From Oerskovia rustica (GTDB taxonomy: Bacteria; Actinomycetota; Actinomycetes; Actinomycetales; Cellulomonadaceae): a DNA stretch of 59,865 bases. The position numbers and the translations under genes are program-made. The stretch spans positions 62,447 to 122,311 of the forward strand of contig NZ_JACSQQ010000012.1 in the NCBI RefSeq assembly GCF_014836555.1, given 5' to 3'. Position 1 is the stretch's first letter, and each line of letters begins with the position of its first letter. A model generated the notes under the pieces. It was not told the origin of the DNA, searched no databases, and saw only the letters and a list, made by a program, of their open reading frames with translations. Below, piece after piece: positions 15,549-24,265 of the stretch.

Positions 15549-17414
15549 ATGTGTGGAATCGTGGGTTACGCAGGCCCCCTTGAAGCGTCGGGGCGACCCC
15601 TCGACGTCGTCCTCGAAGGACTCGGCAGGCTCGAGTACCGCGGCTACGACTCGGCCGGGGTCGCGCTCGTCGCGCCCGACCGGACGGACGTCGCGACGGC
15701 CAAGAAGTCCGGGAAGCTCGTCAAGCTCGTCGACGAGCTCCAGTCTCGTCCGCTGCCCGCGGCCTCCGCGGCGATCGGGCACACGCGGTGGGCCACGCAC
15801 GGCGCGCCGAACGACACCAACGCGCACCCGCACGTCGCGGACGAGGGCCGCCTCGCCGTGATCCACAACGGGATCGTCGAGAACTTTGCCGTCCTCAAGG
15901 AGGAGCTGCTCGCCGACGGCGCGACCTTCCTCTCCGAGACGGACACCGAGGTCGCGGCCCAGCTCCTCGCCCGCGCGTACCGCCGCACCGGGGACCTGAC
16001 CGAGGCGATGGCCTACGTCGCGCGCCAGCTCGAAGGCACGTTCACCCTGCTCGCCGTCCACGCGGACGCCCCGACCACCGTCGTCGGCGCCCGGCACGAC
16101 TCGCCGCTCGTCGTCGGGCTCGGAGACGGCGAGAACTTCCTCGGCTCCGACGTCGCCGCGTTCATCGCGTCGACCAAGGACGCGCTCGAGCTCGGCCAGG
16201 ACCAGATCGTCACCATCACCCCCGACAGCGTCGAGGTCGTCGACTTCCACGGCAAGCCCGCCGAGGCGACGCGCTTCACGGTCGACTGGGACGCGGCCGC
16301 GGCGGAGAAGGGCGGCTTCACGTCCTTCATGGACAAGGAGATCCACGACCAGCCGCAGGCCGTCGCGGACACCCTGCTCGGACGCACCGACGCCGAGGGA
16401 CGCCTGGTCCTCGACGACCTGCGCATCGACGAGGCCGTGCTGCGGACCGTCGACAAGATCATCGTCGTGGCGTGCGGCACGGCCGCCTACTCCGGGCACG
16501 TCGCCAAGTACGCGATCGAGCACTGGTGCCGCATCCCCGTCGAGGTCGAGCTCGCGCACGAGTTCCGGTATCGCGACCCGATCGTGAACGAGAAGACGCT
16601 CGTCGTCGCCGTCACGCAGTCCGGCGAGACCATGGACACCCTCATGGCCGTGCGCCACGCCCGTGAGCAGGGCGCCAAGGTCATCTCGATCGTCAACACG
16701 CACGGGTCGACCATCCCGCGCGAGTCCGACGCCGTCCTGTACACGCATGCCGGGCCCGAGATCGCCGTCGCCTCGACCAAGGCGTTCCTGTCGCAGATCA
16801 CCGCGGCCTACCTCCTGGGCCTCTACCTCGCGCAGCTGCGCGGCAACAAGTTCCCCGACGAGATCCGCGAGATCCTCGACGACCTGCGCGAGATGCCGCG
16901 CAAGATCCAGACCGTCATCGAGCGCGGCGAGTACGTCAGCGCCGTGGCCCGCTCCATGAAGGACGCGAAGTCGGTGCTCTTCCTGGGGCGCCACGTCGGG
17001 TTCCCCGTCGCCCTCGAGGGTGCGCTCAAGCTCAAGGAGCTCGCCTACATCCACGCCGAGGGCTTCGCCGCGGGCGAGCTCAAGCACGGGCCCATCGCGC
17101 TCATCGACGAGGGACAGCCGGTCTTCGTCGTCGTGCCGTCGCCGCGCGGACGCGACTCGCTGCACTCCAAGGTCGTCTCCAACATCCAGGAGATCCGCGC
17201 CCGCGGCGCACGCACGCTCGTGATCGCCGAGGACGGCGACGACGCGGTGCTGCCGTACGCCGACGAGATCTTCTGGATCCCGCAGTCGCCCACGCTGCTC
17301 TCGCCGCTGCTCGCGGTCGTCCCGCTGCAGATCTTCGCCATGGCCCTCGCCACGGCCAAGGGGCTCGACGTCGACCAGCCGCGCAACCTCGCGAAGTCGG
17401 TCACGGTCGAGTAG
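15549..17414 (+). CDS. glmS: Glutamine--fructose-6-phosphate aminotransferase (isomerising)
   Basis: Makes glucosamine-6-phosphate from fructose-6-phosphate and glutamine, the entry to UDP-GlcNAc. In 621 residues: N-terminal glutaminase with catalytic C2 (MCGIVGYAG), RWATHG and NGIVENF, then two SIS isomerase domains (about 300-430 and 470-600; [45 protein letters not shown]) and the C-terminal [13 protein letters not shown] that shapes the ammonia channel. No glmS ribozyme is visible, as expected outside Firmicutes. A good terminator follows. Confidence 0.98.
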   Translation: MCGIVGYAGPLEASGRPLDVVLEGLGRLEYRGYDSAGVALVAPDRTDVATAKKSGKLVKLVDELQSRPLPAASAAIGHTRWATHGAPNDTNAHPHVADEGRLAVIHNGIVENFAVLKEELLADGATFLSETDTEVAAQLLARAYRRTGDLTEAMAYVARQLEGTFTLLAVHADAPTTVVGARHDSPLVVGLGDGENFLGSDVAAFIASTKDALELGQDQIVTITPDSVEVVDFHGKPAEATRFTVDWDAAAAEKGGFTSFMDKEIHDQPQAVADTLLGRTDAEGRLVLDDLRIDEAVLRTVDKIIVVACGTAAYSGHVAKYAIEHWCRIPVEVELAHEFRYRDPIVNEKTLVVAVTQSGETMDTLMAVRHAREQGAKVISIVNTHGSTIPRESDAVLYTHAGPEIAVASTKAFLSQITAAYLLGLYLAQLRGNKFPDEIREILDDLREMPRKIQTVIERGEYVSAVARSMKDAKSVLFLGRHVGFPVALEGALKLKELAYIHAEGFAAGELKHGPIALIDEGQPVFVVVPSPRGRDSLHSKVVSNIQEIRARGARTLVIAEDGDDAVLPYADEIFWIPQSPTLLSPLLAVVPLQIFAMALATAKGLDVDQPRNLAKSVTVE

Positions 17415-17436
17415 CCGACCGTCCCGCTCTCCGACC

Positions 17437-17468
17437 GAAGCCCGCCGTGCCCTCGCACGGCGGGCTTC
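17437..17468 (+). terminator. Terminator of glmS
   Basis: GAAGCCCGCCGTGC (17437-17450), loop CCTC, GCACGGCGGGCTTC (17455-17468): perfect 14-bp stem, 22 nt after the stop. Confidence 0.88.
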
Positions 17469-17600
17469 CGTCGTCCAGGGCTGGCCGGGGCCGGGGCCGG
17501 GGCCGGGCCTTGCCGCCGGGCGCCGTGCGAGGTGTGCCGGGCCTGCGCACCCGGCCGTCCGCCAGGTTCTCGCGGCCGTCGGTACGCCCGGGCCAGCGCA

Positions 17601-17606
17601 TAGGGT
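17601..17606 (+). promoter_or_regulatory. Leaderless -10 of acpS
   Basis: TAGGGT, then 6 nt, then ATG 17613. Confidence 0.6.
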
Positions 17607-17612
17607 GAGCGC

Positions 17613-17963
17613 ATGATCATCGGGGTGGGTATCGACGTGGTGGACGTCGCGCGGTTCATGGACACGCTCGAACGGACGCCGCGCCTGCGCGAGAAGCTGT
17701 TCACCCCGGCCGAGCGGGACCTGCCCGCCTCGTCGCTCGCGGCCCGGTTCGCCGCCAAGGAGGCCATCGCGAAGGCGCTCGGTGCACCCGGCGGCATGCG
17801 CTGGCAGGACGCGACGGTGCACCGCGTCGTCGGGGGAGCGCCCCAGGTCGAGATCACGGGGACGGTCCAGGCACGGGCGACGGAGCTGGGGATCGCGACC
17901 TTCCACCTGTCGATCTCGCACGACGCCGGGATCGCGTCGGCCATGGTGGTCGCAGAAGGCTGA
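17613..17963 (+). CDS. acpS: Holo-[acyl-carrier-protein] synthase
   Basis: Transfers 4'-phosphopantetheine from CoA to acyl carrier protein. The 116-residue protein is a short but complete Acp[13 protein letters not shown] with magnesium ligand D8, and [12 protein letters not shown] with E50; ends [19 protein letters not shown]. It uses the product of the pathway started by CoaA, encoded 2 kb away. Start ATG 17613 from the leaderless promoter. Frequently adjacent to the NAD(P)HX repair gene, which here is separated by an LLM oxidoreductase. Confidence 0.95.
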   Translation: MIIGVGIDVVDVARFMDTLERTPRLREKLFTPAERDLPASSLAARFAAKEAIAKALGAPGGMRWQDATVHRVVGGAPQVEITGTVQARATELGIATFHLSISHDAGIASAMVVAEG

Positions 17964-17974
17964 GGGGGTCCGCC

Positions 17975-18010
17975 GTCGAGCATGCGGTTCGTGTCGGTCG
18001 AGCATGCGGT
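17975..18010. repeat. 22-bp direct repeat (locus 3)
   Basis: GTCGAGCATGCGGT at 17975-17988 recurs at 17997-18010, a 22-bp step; an inverted copy ACCGCATGCTCG stands at 18043-18054. The core differs from the GTCACC repeats but the period is the same. Confidence 0.75.
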
Positions 18011-18054
18011 GGGCGTCGCGCAACGCGTCGAGACGAACGCCGACCGCATGCTCG
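17999..18054. terminator. Bidirectional terminator between acpS and the LLM gene
   Basis: CGAGCATGCGGT (17999-18010) pairs with ACCGCATGCTCG (18043-18054); GGCGT (18012-18016) pairs with ACGCC (18037-18041), with one mismatch between; CGCG-CAA-CGCG sits in the loop. The two flanking genes converge on it. Confidence 0.7.
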
Positions 18055-18105
18055 GCACCGGGCCCGCGCACCGGGCCCGCCCACCGGGACGGGCCAGGGA
18101 GCGGC

Positions 18106-19158
18106 TCAGCCCTGCAGGGCCGGGATCACCTCGCGCTCGAACAGCTCGATGCCGGTGCGGTCGTACGCGGCCTCGGCGAAGTACGTGATCGCGTACGTCA
18201 TGCCCGCGCCCTCGAGCTTCTGCAGGTTCTCGACGATCTGCTCGGGCGTGCCGACGAGCGGTCCCGAGCGGAAGTCGGCCACGGTCTCCTCGGCCTTCGC
18301 GGGGACGGTCTTGGCGTAGTGCTCGCCGATCCACCGGAGGCGGTCCTCGACGTCGGCCTCGGTCGCCCCGATGACCACGTTGTAGTTGGACGAGCGCGTG
18401 ATCTCGTCGAACGGGCGCCCGATCGCCTCGCAGTGCCCGCGCAGCACCTCCGACTTGTGCGTGAAACCCTCGAGCCGGCCGTCGAAGTTCGTGTACTGCG
18501 CGTGCCGGGCCGCGATGCGCAGCGTCTTCTTCTCGCCGCCTCCCGCGATCCACAGCGGGATGCTCGGTGCGCCGGCGCCCTCCGGTCCCACGCCGTCGAG
18601 GACCTGGAGCGGCTGCGGGTGGCACAGCGCGCCGTCGACCTGGAAGTACGTGCCGTCGAGCGTCGCCGAGCCCGTGCGCCACATCTGCTCCATGACCTGC
18701 ACGCCCTCGTCGAGCGCTCCCAGGCGCGCACCGGCTCCCGGGAAGCCGTAGCCGTACGCACGCCACTCGTGCTCGTACCAGCCGGCGCCGATGCCCATCT
18801 CGGTGCGGCCACCGCTCACGATGTCGACGGTCGCCGCGACCTTCGCGAGGTAGGCGGGGTTGCGGTACGCGATGCACGTGCACATCTGGCCCAGGCGCAC
18901 GCGCTCGGTCGAGGCGGCGAACGCGGCCATGAGCGTCCACGCCTCGTGCGTGGCCTCGCCCGTGGGTTCGGGCACGGTGTGGAAGTGGTCGTAGACCCAC
19001 GCCGACTCCCACGCGTGGCGCGCGCCCGGGAGGCGCTCGCCGGCGAGCGCGGTGTCCGCGTGGCGCGCGAGGGAGCGCATGGTCTCCCACTGCTCGGAAG
19101 GGTCGATGCCGACGAGGTCCTGACGCCAGCCTTGCGGGATGAAGAGTCCGAATCGCAT
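18106..19158 (-). CDS. LLM class F420-type flavin-dependent oxidoreductase
   Basis: Luciferase-like TIM-barrel oxidoreductase; actinobacterial members usually use F420 (established for the family, substrate unknown here). In 350 residues: RFGLFIPQG at the N terminus, AWVYDHFHTVPEP (near 55), LGQMCTCIAYRNPAYLAKVA with the family's cis-peptide region, GRTEMGIGAGWYEHEWRAYG, IPLWIAGGGEKKTLRIAA, and GTPEQIVENLQKLEGAG. The ATG at 19158 is preferred over a TTG three codons upstream because of the leaderless -10. Divergent from the NAD(P)HX repair gene. Confidence 0.88.
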   Translation of the reverse strand: MRFGLFIPQGWRQDLVGIDPSEQWETMRSLARHADTALAGERLPGARHAWESAWVYDHFHTVPEPTGEATHEAWTLMAAFAASTERVRLGQMCTCIAYRNPAYLAKVAATVDIVSGGRTEMGIGAGWYEHEWRAYGYGFPGAGARLGALDEGVQVMEQMWRTGSATLDGTYFQVDGALCHPQPLQVLDGVGPEGAGAPSIPLWIAGGGEKKTLRIAARHAQYTNFDGRLEGFTHKSEVLRGHCEAIGRPFDEITRSSNYNVVIGATEADVEDRLRWIGEHYAKTVPAKAEETVADFRSGPLVGTPEQIVENLQKLEGAGMTYAITYFAEAAYDRTGIELFEREVIPALQG

Positions 19159-19165
19159 GGTCGCC

Positions 19166-19171
19166 AATCTA
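19166..19171 (-). promoter_or_regulatory. Leaderless -10 of the LLM oxidoreductase
   Basis: TAGATT on the minus strand, 7 nt before ATG 19158. Confidence 0.6.
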
Positions 19172-19238
19172 GCCCGGCGGGTCGGGGGCGCGTCGTGCCG
19201 GGTGCACCGGTGGTCCGGCGGGGAGCGTGGCAGCGGGG

Positions 19239-19244
19239 CAGGAT
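19239..19244 (+). promoter_or_regulatory. Leaderless -10 of the NAD(P)HX repair gene
   Basis: CAGGAT, then 6 nt, then ATG 19251. Confidence 0.45.
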
Positions 19245-19250
19245 GGGCCC

Positions 19251-20912
19251 ATGATCGAAGCGTTCACCGTCGCCCAGGTCCGTGCCGCCGAGGAGCCGCT
19301 GCTCGCCCGCGGGGTCCCGCTCATGGAGCGCGCTGCGTTCGCGCTCGCGACGGTCGTGGCGCAGGACCTTCGGCGAGGCGCGCGCGGGAGGACGCCCGAC
19401 GGCGCAGCGCGGCCTCGGCGGGTCACCGGACGACGGGCGGTGCTCCTCGTGGGATCGGGCAACAACGGCGGCGACGCCCTGTTCGCGGGGGCGTACCTGG
19501 CCCGGCGCGGTGTCGTGGTCGAGGCGGTGTGCACGAGCGAGCATCCGCACGCCGAGGGGTTGGCCGCGCTGCGTCGCGCGGGCGGGCGGGTGATCGACCT
19601 CGCGGCCCCGGCCGGGCGCGCGCCCTGGTCGCACGTCGTCGCCACGGTCCTCTCGGCCGACGTGGTCGTCGACGGGCTGGTCGGGATCGGCGCGACCGGG
19701 GCGCTGCGAGGTGTGGCCGGGGACCTGGTCGGGGCGCTCGTGGCCGAGCGGTCGCGGCGGTCTCCGGGCTGGTCCGGGCCCGGCTCCGGCCCCTGGGTCG
19801 TCGCGGTCGACGCCCCGAGCGGCACCGGGGTCGACGACGGCTCGGTCCCTGGGCCCGTCCTCCGCGCCGACCGGACGGTCACGGTCGGCGCGCTCAAGCC
19901 CGGTCTGCTGCTGCCCCCGGCGACGCATCTCGCCGGGGCCGTGACGCTCGTCGACGTCGGGCTGGAGGACGTGGGCGGCGCGGCGGGACCGCGGGTGCGG
20001 CGCCTCGAGCGCGCGGACGTCGCTCGGCTGTGGCCCGTCCCCGGGCCGACGGACCAGAAGTACACGCGCGGTGTCCTGGGCGTCGTCGCGGGCACGCCCA
20101 CGTTCCCGGGGGCCGCGGTCCTGGCCGTGACGGCGGCGGTCCGCGCGGGCGCGGGCATGGTGCGCTACCGCGGGCCCGACGACGTCGCTCACGTCGTCGT
20201 CTCGGCGCGCCCCGAGGCGGTGCCCGCCGAGGGCAGGGTGCAGGCCTGGGCGCTCGGTTCGGGGATCCCGGCGGCCGAGGATCGGCTGACCGCACGGGAA
20301 GGCGGCGGGGACGGGGGTGGCGGGCGGAGCGCGGACGCCGGGCAGCACGAACGGATCCGGTACGCGCTCGCGGTCGCGTGCGGGTTGCTGTCCGAGGACG
20401 TCACCGGACCGAGGGTCCCCGCGGTGGTCGACGCCGGAGCCCTGTCGTTGCTCCCGGACCGTTGCCCGCCGTCGGTCGTCCTGACGCCGCACGCGGGCGA
20501 GCTCGCGACCCTTCTGAGCGCTCGGGGCGAGGACGTCGACCGCGAGGGGGTCGAGGCCGAGCCGTTGCGCTGGGCGCGCAGGTCGCACGACCTCACGGGC
20601 GCGACCGTGCTGCTCAAGGGGGCGGCGACGGTGGTCGTCGGTCCGGACGGGGCGTGGTCGCAGGCCGACGGACCCGCGTGGCTCGCCACGGCGGGGGCAG
20701 GAGACGTGCTCACGGGCCTTCTGGGCGCCCTGCTGGCGGCGTACGGCGAGCGCGTGGTGCAGGAGCCCGGCCTGGCGGCAGAGCTCGCTGCTGCGGCTGC
20801 TACGGTCCACGGGTGGGCGGGCGCCCGGGCGAACCCTGGCGGGCCGGTCGCGGCCCTGGACGTGGCCGAGGCGCTGCCGGGCGTGGTCGCGAACCTGCTC
20901 CGCCGAGGGTGA
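19251..20912 (+). CDS. nnr: Bifunctional NAD(P)HX epimerase/dehydratase
   Basis: Repairs hydrated NADH and NADPH: the N-terminal YjeF-type domain epimerises R- and S-NAD(P)HX, the C-terminal ribokinase-like domain dehydrates the S form with ADP or ATP. Seen in 553 residues: LVGSGNNGGDALFAGAYLAR (67-86) in the epimerase part, QKYTRGVLGVVAGTPTFPGA at the start of the second domain (about 265), HAGELATLL, and the TAGAGD nucleotide loop (480-485). An acidic/glycine-rich insertion (GGDGGGGRSADAG) lies around 350-362. Its stop codon lies inside the first copy of a 22-bp repeat array. Confidence 0.93.
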   Translation: MIEAFTVAQVRAAEEPLLARGVPLMERAAFALATVVAQDLRRGARGRTPDGAARPRRVTGRRAVLLVGSGNNGGDALFAGAYLARRGVVVEAVCTSEHPHAEGLAALRRAGGRVIDLAAPAGRAPWSHVVATVLSADVVVDGLVGIGATGALRGVAGDLVGALVAERSRRSPGWSGPGSGPWVVAVDAPSGTGVDDGSVPGPVLRADRTVTVGALKPGLLLPPATHLAGAVTLVDVGLEDVGGAAGPRVRRLERADVARLWPVPGPTDQKYTRGVLGVVAGTPTFPGAAVLAVTAAVRAGAGMVRYRGPDDVAHVVVSARPEAVPAEGRVQAWALGSGIPAAEDRLTAREGGGDGGGGRSADAGQHERIRYALAVACGLLSEDVTGPRVPAVVDAGALSLLPDRCPPSVVLTPHAGELATLLSARGEDVDREGVEAEPLRWARRSHDLTGATVLLKGAATVVVGPDGAWSQADGPAWLATAGAGDVLTGLLGALLAAYGERVVQEPGLAAELAAAAATVHGWAGARANPGGPVAALDVAEALPGVVANLLRRG

Positions 20913-20958
20913 GACGCAACCTCGCCGAGGGTGACGGGCGAACCCGCCGAGGGCGACG
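20901..20958. repeat. 22-bp tandem repeat, 3 copies (locus 4)
   Basis: CGCCGAGGGTGA at 20901, CGCCGAGGGTGACG at 20923 and CGCCGAGGGCGACG at 20945: exact 22-bp steps. Read on the minus strand this is CGTCACCCTCGGCG, the core of locus 5. The first copy supplies the stop codon of the preceding gene. Confidence 0.88.
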
Positions 20959-20981
20959 AGACGAGAGACCGAGGGGGACGC

Positions 20982-21695
20982 GTGCAGAACGAGGGTGACC
21001 AGATCCTGGTCGAGGGTGACGTCACGGCGGACCTCGTGGCGCGGTGCCGATCACTCGTCGACACGGCCCGGCGTGCGCAGAGGACGGGCGGTCCCGTGCG
21101 GGTGCTCGTCGGGATCGTGGGTGCGCCGGGAGCCGGCAAGTCGACGCTCGCCGACGAGGTCCTCGCGTCGCTCGCCCACCCGGTCTCCGAGGCGCCCGCG
21201 GTGCGCGCCGTCGTCGTGCCGATGGACGGGTTCCACCTCGCCGACGCCGAGCTCGGGCGACTGGGGCGCCGCGACCGGAAGGGCGCGCCGGACACGTTCG
21301 ACGCGCACGGCTATGTGGCGCTCCTCGAACGGCTCCGGTCGCCGCGCCCGGGAGTCACGGTCTACGCCCCGGCGTTCGACCGGGACCTCGAGGAGCCCGT
21401 CGCCGGGTCGATCCCCGTGGCGCCCGACGTCGAGCTCGTGCTGACCGAGGGCAACTACCTGCTGCTCGGCGAGGGCGACGACGAGGGGGGCTGGGACGCG
21501 GTCCGCGGACTCCTCGACGAGGCGTGGTTCGTGGAGCTTCCCGACGAGACCCGGATCGAGCGGCTCGTGGCCCGGCACGTCCGTCACGGCAGGACGCCCG
21601 CCGCCGCGCGCGACTGGGTGCTCGGCTCCGACGAGACCAACGCCCGGCTGGTGGCCTCTACCCGGGACCGGGCCGACGTCGTCGTGCATCCCTGA
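20982..21695 (+). CDS. P-loop nucleoside/nucleotide kinase family protein
   Basis: A 237-residue kinase of the uridine kinase/phosphoribulokinase-like P-loop group, close to proteins annotated as nucleoside/nucleotide kinase or YfdH/fructokinase-like PanK relatives. Seen: P-loop GAPGAGKST (47-55), PMDGFHLADAELGRLGRRDR with the DGF substrate-side motif, KGAPDTFDAHGY, and VLTEGNYLLL. These match CoaA-like kinases in layout, but the substrate is unknown. GTG 20982 follows GAGGGGG by 4 nt; an earlier GTG at 20931 would translate the repeat array and is rejected. Confidence 0.8.
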   Translation: MQNEGDQILVEGDVTADLVARCRSLVDTARRAQRTGGPVRVLVGIVGAPGAGKSTLADEVLASLAHPVSEAPAVRAVVVPMDGFHLADAELGRLGRRDRKGAPDTFDAHGYVALLERLRSPRPGVTVYAPAFDRDLEEPVAGSIPVAPDVELVLTEGNYLLLGEGDDEGGWDAVRGLLDEAWFVELPDETRIERLVARHVRHGRTPAAARDWVLGSDETNARLVASTRDRADVVVHP

Positions 21696-21739
21696 GCGCC
21701 GCCCCGGTCCACCGCGGAGGCTAGCGCGGGGGCAACGGC

Positions 21740-21745
21740 TACCGT
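21740..21745 (+). promoter_or_regulatory. Leaderless -10 of the pseudouridine synthase gene
   Basis: TACCGT, then 7 nt, then GTG 21753. The same hexamer precedes the SURF1 gene at 52407. Confidence 0.55.
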
Positions 21746-21752
21746 GGTGGCC

Positions 21753-22751
21753 GTGCCCACCCCGACGACCCCCCATGACCCGCCGCGCCGCCGGCGGATC
21801 CCGTTCCAGCCGCTGCCCGTGCGGGACGGGCTCAACGCGACGCGCGTCGTCCTGCCGGAGAACGGGGACGGCAGCGAGGGGTCGCCCCGCTGGGAGACCG
21901 TCCTCGACCACCTGGTCCACCGCTTCCCCGACGACGAGCCGCGCCTGCGCGAGAAGGTCGCCGCGGGCGAGGTCGTCGACCACCTGGGGCGGGCGGTGAC
22001 CGCGGAGACCGCCTTCGCGCAGCACGCGCGCGTGTTCCTCTACCGGGACCCGCCCGTCGAGACGCGCGTACCTTTCGAGATCGAGATCCTGTACCAGGAC
22101 GACGACCTGGTCGTCGTCGACAAGCCGCACTTCCTCGCGAGCATCCCGCGAGGGGCGTTCATCGCGGAGTCGGCGCTCGTGCGGCTGCGCCGGGACCTGG
22201 AGCTGCCCGAGCTCTCGCCCGCCCACCGCCTCGACCGCGTGACCGGCGGGGTCCTCGTGCTGACCGTACGACCCGAGGTCCGCGGCCCGTACCAGACGCT
22301 CTTCGCCGAGCGGCGCGTGACCAAGGTCTACGAGGCCGTCGCGGGCGTCGACCCGGGTCTCGAGCTCCCGCGCGTCGTGCGCAGCCGCATCCACAAGGAG
22401 CGCGGCGTCATGCGCGCCTTCGAGGTGCCCGGCGAGCCGAACTCCGAGAGTCTCGTCGAGCTCGTGGACACCCGGGAGGTCGCGGCCGACCCAGGTCAGG
22501 GGGAACCCAGCACGCTCGGCCTCTACCGTCTGACGCCGCACACCGGCAAGACCCACCAGCTCCGGCTGCACATGAACTCGCTCGGTCTGCCGATCCTGCA
22601 CGACAACTTCTACCCGACGTTCTACGACGTGCGCCCTGACGACTTCAGCCGCCCGCTCCAGCTCGTCTCGCGCTCGATCGAGTTCGTCGACCCGCTCAGC
22701 GGGAAGCAGCGGCGGTTCGAGACGACCCGCCCCCTGCAGGAGTGGTCCTAG
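21753..22751 (+). CDS. RluA-family pseudouridine synthase
   Basis: Isomerises uridine in rRNA or tRNA; the exact site cannot be told. In 332 residues: a basic N terminus, DDDLVVVDKPHFLASIP (116-132), catalytic motif HRLDRVTGG (158-166) with Asp D161, RVTKVYEAVA, RSRIHKERGVMRAFEV, LTPHTGKTHQLRLHMNSLG and ILHDNFYP. The N-terminal part (about 45-100) replaces a normal S4 domain. Start GTG 21753 follows from the promoter; GTG 21744 would overlap the -10. Confidence 0.92.
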   Translation: MPTPTTPHDPPRRRRIPFQPLPVRDGLNATRVVLPENGDGSEGSPRWETVLDHLVHRFPDDEPRLREKVAAGEVVDHLGRAVTAETAFAQHARVFLYRDPPVETRVPFEIEILYQDDDLVVVDKPHFLASIPRGAFIAESALVRLRRDLELPELSPAHRLDRVTGGVLVLTVRPEVRGPYQTLFAERRVTKVYEAVAGVDPGLELPRVVRSRIHKERGVMRAFEVPGEPNSESLVELVDTREVAADPGQGEPSTLGLYRLTPHTGKTHQLRLHMNSLGLPILHDNFYPTFYDVRPDDFSRPLQLVSRSIEFVDPLSGKQRRFETTRPLQEWS

Positions 22752-22760
22752 GCCCGACGG

Positions 22761-22804
22761 CGTCACCGTCGGCGGGTGCGGGCGTCACCCTCGGCGGGTG
22801 CCAC
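22761..22804. repeat. 22-bp tandem repeat, 2 copies plus remnant (locus 5)
   Basis: CGTCACCGTCGGCGGGTG at 22761-22778 and CGTCACCCTCGGCGGGTG at 22783-22800, step 22; a decayed third copy (GCAGGCGGGTG) follows at 22806-22816. Lies just before alr. Confidence 0.88.
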
Positions 22805-22829
22805 CGCAGGCGGGTGAAGGAACCGGTGA

Positions 22830-22835
22830 GAGAAT
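22830..22835 (+). promoter_or_regulatory. Candidate leaderless -10 of alr
   Basis: GAGAAT, 8 nt before GTG 22844. Weaker than others; GTG codons at 22814, 22826 and 22838 are in the same frame. Confidence 0.4.
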
Positions 22836-22843
22836 CGGTGACC

Positions 22844-24265
22844 GTGAGCCCCTTCAGCGACCCCAGGCACGGATCCGCGGACGACTTCACCCCTCTCACG
22901 GCGGCCGGTACCCCGCACCCCGCCGACTACTTCCCTGCGCGTGCGGTGATCGACCTGGGCGCGATCCGCTCGAACGTCGAGGCGCTCGCGTCCCGTGCGA
23001 GCACCGCGCAGGTCATGGCGGTCGTCAAGGCCGACGCATACGGTCACGGCCTGCTGCCGAGCGCCCGCGCGGCGCTCGCGGGCGGTGCGACGTGGCTCGG
23101 CACGGCCCAGGTCTCCGAGGCGCTCGCGCTGCGTGCCGCCGGCATCGGCCCGGACCAGGCGCGGGTCCTCACGTGGCTCTACGCACCGGGCGCTCCGCTC
23201 CGGGCGCTGGTCGAGGCCGAGATCGACGTCTCGGTCGCCTCGGTGTGGGCCGTCGAGGAGGTCGCCGACGCGGCCCGCGCGGCCGGGCGCCCGGCCCGCG
23301 TGCACCTCAAGATCGACACGGGTCTGGGACGCAACGGGATCATGCCGGACCAGCTCCCGGCAGCGCTCGGCGCGGCGCTGCGGGCCGAGTCGGAGGGAGT
23401 GCTGAGCGTCGTCGGGATCTGGTCCCACTTCGCGTTCGCGGACGAGCCCGAGCACCCGACGGTCCTGCACCAGGTCGAGGTCTTCGACGAGGCGGTCCGC
23501 ACGGCCGAGGGCGCGGGCGCCCGGTTCGAGGTGCGCCACCTCGCGAACTCCGCGGCGACCCTGACGAACCCGAGCGTGCACTACGACCTCGTGCGTCCGG
23601 GCCTCGCGGTCTACGGTCTGTCGCCGGTCCCGCAGCTCGGGACGCCCGACGACTTCGGTCTGATCCCGGCCATGACGCTCGAGGCCGAGCTCGCGACGGT
23701 CAAGCGCGTCCCGGAGGGCCAGGGCGTGTCGTACGCGCACGCCTACACGACGTCGCAGGCGACGGTCCTCGGTGTGGTGCCCCTCGGGTATGCGGACGGC
23801 ATCCCGCGGCACGCGTCGGGCGCCCTGCCCGAGCGTCCGGGCGGTCCGGTGCTGGTCGGCGGCCCGGTCGACGAGGCGGGCGGGATCGACGGCACGGGCC
23901 GCGTCCTGCACGTCGCGGGGCGGGTCTGCATGGACCAGTTCGTGCTGGACCTGGGACCCTACGCCGCCGAGCAGGCGGGCGACGTCGTGACGCTCTTCGG
24001 TCCCGGCGCGGGCCTCGCGCGCGGCGGGGCCCCGACCGCGGAGGACTGGGCGCTGGCCGCCGGGACCATCAGCTACGAGATCACGACGCGCCTGGGCGCG
24101 CGCGTCCCGCGCGTCTACCGGGACGGCGGCGCGTCGGGCCCGACGGCGGAGCTCACCTCGGGCGGTGACGCCACCCTCGGGAGGCCCGCCCCGGCGCGGG
24201 CGGACCGCGCACAGGACCACACGCTGCGTGAGCGCACGCACGACGACCAGGAGTGGCTGTCATGA
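22844..24265 (+). CDS. alr: Alanine racemase
   Basis: PLP enzyme making D-alanine for peptidoglycan. In about 473 residues: RAVIDLGAIRSNVEAL, PLP lysine K62 in VVKADAYGHG, HLKIDTGLGRNG, VGIWSHFAFADEP, RHLANSAATL, catalytic-tyrosine region GVSYAHAYTT, PLGYADGIPR, GRVCMDQFVLDLG, and ISYEITTRLGARVPRVY. The domain normally ends there, near residue 425; a hydrophilic tail of about 48 residues follows, ending in the tsaE overlap (ATGA). The start is uncertain within 10 codons. Neighbours are tRNA-modification genes; alr-tsaE-tsaB-rimI is a common actinobacterial order. Confidence 0.95.
   Translation: MSPFSDPRHGSADDFTPLTAAGTPHPADYFPARAVIDLGAIRSNVEALASRASTAQVMAVVKADAYGHGLLPSARAALAGGATWLGTAQVSEALALRAAGIGPDQARVLTWLYAPGAPLRALVEAEIDVSVASVWAVEEVADAARAAGRPARVHLKIDTGLGRNGIMPDQLPAALGAALRAESEGVLSVVGIWSHFAFADEPEHPTVLHQVEVFDEAVRTAEGAGARFEVRHLANSAATLTNPSVHYDLVRPGLAVYGLSPVPQLGTPDDFGLIPAMTLEAELATVKRVPEGQGVSYAHAYTTSQATVLGVVPLGYADGIPRHASGALPERPGGPVLVGGPVDEAGGIDGTGRVLHVAGRVCMDQFVLDLGPYAAEQAGDVVTLFGPGAGLARGGAPTAEDWALAAGTISYEITTRLGARVPRVYRDGGASGPTAELTSGGDATLGRPAPARADRAQDHTLRERTHDDQEWLS

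Noticed and set aside
15415-15550. glmS-type ribozyme or riboswitch upstream of glmS
   Set aside because: The glmS mRNA appears leaderless and the upstream region is the coaA promoter; no space for a ribozyme.
15534-18071. Long minus-strand open frame of 845 codons opposite glmS and acpS
   Set aside because: The translation is arginine/glutamate/valine-rich without domain motifs, while the plus strand encodes clear GlmS and AcpS. Antisense shadow.
20901-20958. CRISPR-like array
   Set aside because: Units are 22 bp in total with no unique spacers of 30 nt or so, 2-3 copies per site and no cas genes.
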